This document shows, in pieces, positions 22,106-23,315 of a stretch of DNA of 23,315 nucleotides. A program made the translations under genes and the position numbers. This DNA is from a virus, in the IMG/VR virus record IMGVR_UViG_3300009086_000937, positions 1 to 23,315 of that record. One strand, given 5' to 3'. Below the pieces are notes generated by a model, which was given only the letters and a program-made list of their open reading frames with translations, was not told the origin of the DNA and made no database searches. Within the stretch, counting starts at the first letter, position 1, and every line of letters starts with the position of its first letter.

Positions 22106-22748
22106 TTTTATAGAACTCAAAGATGATCTGATACGTACTATGACATTATACTGTGACAGTCCTAATGTGGCTCACAGAGAAGATCTGGGTCACTACAACT
22201 GGTTCTGGTCGAGTCGCGTACTAGATATGGGTCATGTAAGTGTTGTTGACAAAAGAGATACTCACGGTATCTGGATGATGCACGTCAACGCATACTCTAA
22301 GTCAAAGACTCCGATGCCCATCTATGGGTTCGATGTAGTTTGTTCTAAAAAGAAAGTAACAGGATGTTTCCATGATCTGTCTCCTACAGGATTCAATGAC
22401 ATGAAGATGGAACGTAAACAGGTGGCACGGACACGACCACTTCCCGACTGGGCAAAAGAGATCTTCTCTGAGAACATGATTGCTGCGGGTAACATCAAGG
22501 AAAAGGATGAGTGTCTAGAGTTGTGTGCATTTGGTTCAGAGAACCTTGAACGGTGGTTTGACAAGGCATCAAAGATACCTATGTATTCAGTCATGGATGA
22601 TGCAGAACATTACGAGTTCTGTATGGCACGAGAGAAGTACTGTCACAACCAGTTACAGAACCCCCATAGTTTCAATGTCATGTTGAACCTAGGTTTCCCC
22701 GAAGACTACTTAACTGACTTCAAAACAAACAAACAGTTCCCTTATTAA
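22095..22748 (+). CDS. pcyX: Ferredoxin-dependent bilin reductase, PcyA/PcyX type
   Basis: A 217-residue member of the ferredoxin-dependent bilin reductase family, which reduces biliverdin to a phycobilin by two-electron steps. Comparison with cyanobacterial PcyA from memory: DLSPT (94-98) aligns with the catalytic Asp105 of Synechocystis PcyA, His63 (MMHVNAY) with His88, PMPIYGFDVV with PLFGCDIV, DWAKEIFSE with PWGEIFSE, and YCHNQLQNP with YCQQQQKND. PcyA Glu76, needed for exovinyl reduction, has no match: the corresponding HLE reads HVS (47-49). This fits PcyX, a phage enzyme reported to turn biliverdin into phycoerythrobilin, better than PcyA, which makes phycocyanobilin. It follows the heme oxygenase with an 11-base overlap and precedes a small protein with a 1-base overlap. 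No ferredoxin is encoded nearby. Confidence 0.88.
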   Translation: MWNDFIELKDDLIRTMTLYCDSPNVAHREDLGHYNWFWSSRVLDMGHVSVVDKRDTHGIWMMHVNAYSKSKTPMPIYGFDVVCSKKKVTGCFHDLSPTGFNDMKMERKQVARTRPLPDWAKEIFSENMIAAGNIKEKDECLELCAFGSENLERWFDKASKIPMYSVMDDAEHYEFCMAREKYCHNQLQNPHSFNVMLNLGFPEDYLTDFKTNKQFPY

Positions 22749-22927
22749 TGGTTAGAGTAACTTACAAACATTGGAAGACAGGCATGGTTCTAGAGATAGA
22801 AGGGACTATGCCGGATCACCTCAACAACCCCACTTCAGCAAGAATTGTCGTTTTGACCCATGATGGTATATACGAAGATGTTATAAGAGATACCATTATC
22901 GAGATAAAACAGTCTAAAAAAACCTAA
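22748..22927 (+). CDS. Small protein of unknown function (59 aa)
   Basis: A 59-residue protein, MVRVTYKHWKTGMVLEIEGT, then MPDHLNNPTSARIVV, a strand with LTHDGIYEDVIRDTI, and an EIKQSKKT end. The alternating hydrophobic pattern suggests a small beta-rich domain. Its ATG shares one base with the stop of the bilin reductase (TAATG), so it is translationally coupled to it. I remember similar short proteins in T4-like marine phages, where they are unnamed, which suggests a core gene rather than part of the bilin pathway. No cysteine is present to attach a bilin and no known bilin-binding motif is visible, so I do not propose it as a bilin carrier. Confidence 0.65.
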   Translation: MVRVTYKHWKTGMVLEIEGTMPDHLNNPTSARIVVLTHDGIYEDVIRDTIIEIKQSKKT

Positions 22928-22945
22928 AAAAATGTCATTTAACTG

Positions 22946-22974
22946 TTGACTTTGTTCTCAAAACGTGAGATAAT
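22946..22974 (+). promoter_or_regulatory. Sigma70-type promoter
   Basis: TTGACT (22946-22951), a 17-base spacer and GATAAT (22969-22974). Each box differs from consensus at one position. Transcription would start near 22981, giving a 27-base leader before ATG 23008, which contains a GAGAGAGA ribosome site. It probably drives the gene at the right edge. Confidence 0.8.
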
Positions 22975-23007
22975 TACTATGTAATTTGATGATGAGAGAG
23001 AGAATAT

Positions 23008-23315
23008 ATGACTGTTACTGCGACTTCCAAACCAATAATCTGCGCTTCTGATAGCGAACTAATGTCCACCCTACCGTACACGATTGAGAGTTACACCTCT
23101 TCGTTTATCGACTATGTCCTGTCGTTCTACGGTCACGGTGGTATCTACGACTACGGATACATGTACGATGAGGTAAAACTCGCGACTGAAATCCGTATTG
23201 CACGTTCTTCCGTGAAAGGTGCAACCCCCTTCGAAGCTGACTCTATCGATCGCGAGTATGTTCGTGACATCGTTGCGGAGTTGCGCGAGTCCCAGTTGAT
23301 TAAAGGAGAAATCTA
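23008..23315 (+). CDS. Early conserved phage protein (partial at the 3' side)
   Basis: The gene runs off the right edge after 102 codons, with two bases of the next codon visible. It reads MTVTATSKPIICASDSELM, then YTSSFIDYVLSFYGHGG, IRIARSSVKGATPFEADSID and REYVRDIVAELRESQLIKGE. The ATPFEADxxDREYVRD segment is one I recognise from a short early protein of T4-like marine phages; its function is unknown. The composition changes from hydrophobic and aromatic to charged and helical along its length. The final bases TA would allow a stop as the next codon, so the gene may end right at the edge. It is the first gene behind the promoter at 22946-22974, so it is probably expressed early. Confidence 0.7.
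   Translation, partial: MTVTATSKPIICASDSELMSTLPYTIESYTSSFIDYVLSFYGHGGIYDYGYMYDEVKLATEIRIARSSVKGATPFEADSIDREYVRDIVAELRESQLIKGEI

Noticed and set aside
21593-22748. Cyanophage-type pebS cassette
   Set aside because: The reductase matches PcyA at DLSPT, EIFSE and the His before it, not PebS, and no photosynthesis genes accompany it.
22748-22927. Small protein after the bilin reductase as a bilin carrier
   Set aside because: It has no cysteine or known bilin-binding motif, and it resembles short core genes of T4-like phages that lack bilin genes.
1-23315. tRNA genes, CRISPR arrays, insertion sequences or attachment sites
   Set aside because: Almost all sequence is accounted for by coding genes; the few gaps are under 100 bases and show only promoters and hairpins, with no repeat arrays, terminal inverted repeats or cloverleaf.

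Overview
This window looks like part of the genome of an uncultured marine T4-like myovirus. All genes lie on the plus strand and are packed almost end to end, most starts overlapping the previous stop by a few bases. Signs of a T4-like phage are a class Ia ribonucleotide reductase beta subunit, a PhoH-type ATPase, a T4-type lysozyme with its E/D/T catalytic triad, several small proteins I recognise as common in T4-like marine phages, an exact T4-type late promoter octamer (TATAAATA), and a protein that begins with a T4-type capsid-targeting peptide. Nothing in the window is a photosynthesis gene (no psbA, psbD or phycobiliprotein). NrdB reads more like alphaproteobacterial than cyanobacterial versions, so a heterotrophic, possibly alphaproteobacterial, host is my inference.

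Layout. (1) 1-4492: end of an FkbM methyltransferase, nrdB, a tiny zinc ribbon, a GIY-YIG nuclease-like protein, a NodU/TobZ-type carbamoyltransferase, then a late-promoter-driven zeta-toxin-like P-loop kinase. (2) 4496-7234: a near-perfect sigma70-type promoter, then T4-like housekeeping genes (DUF6433-like protein, small proteins, FmdB-like protein, small membrane protein, PhoH, lysozyme, small basic protein). (3) 7237-20882: an unbroken island of about 13.6 kb with 18 genes. Apart from a glutaredoxin-like protein, all are probable glycan or sugar-nucleotide enzymes: GT-A glycosyltransferases, three GT25 enzymes, two radical SAM enzymes, two methyltransferases, a HAD-nucleotidyltransferase fusion, a UDP-sugar 4-epimerase, a sulfotransferase-like protein, and glycosyltransferase-like proteins of uncertain family. 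(4) 20886-22927: a sigma70-type promoter followed by a PD-(D/E)XK exonuclease, a heme oxygenase, a PcyA/PcyX-type ferredoxin-dependent bilin reductase and a small protein. (5) 22946-end: a third sigma70-type promoter and a partial gene resembling early genes of T4-like marine phages.

How the genes work together. NrdB would feed DNA precursor synthesis and the exonuclease DNA processing. The island could build and attach a specific glycan, either to virion proteins or to the host envelope; which one cannot be decided here. Heme oxygenase and bilin reductase form a two-step route from heme to a phycobilin. The bilin reductase keeps the PcyA His and Asp catalytic positions but lacks the Glu that PcyA needs for exovinyl reduction, so phycoerythrobilin is the expected product, as reported for PcyX from metagenomic phage contigs. 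No bilin-binding protein, bilin lyase or ferredoxin is visible in the window, so the use of the pigment is open.
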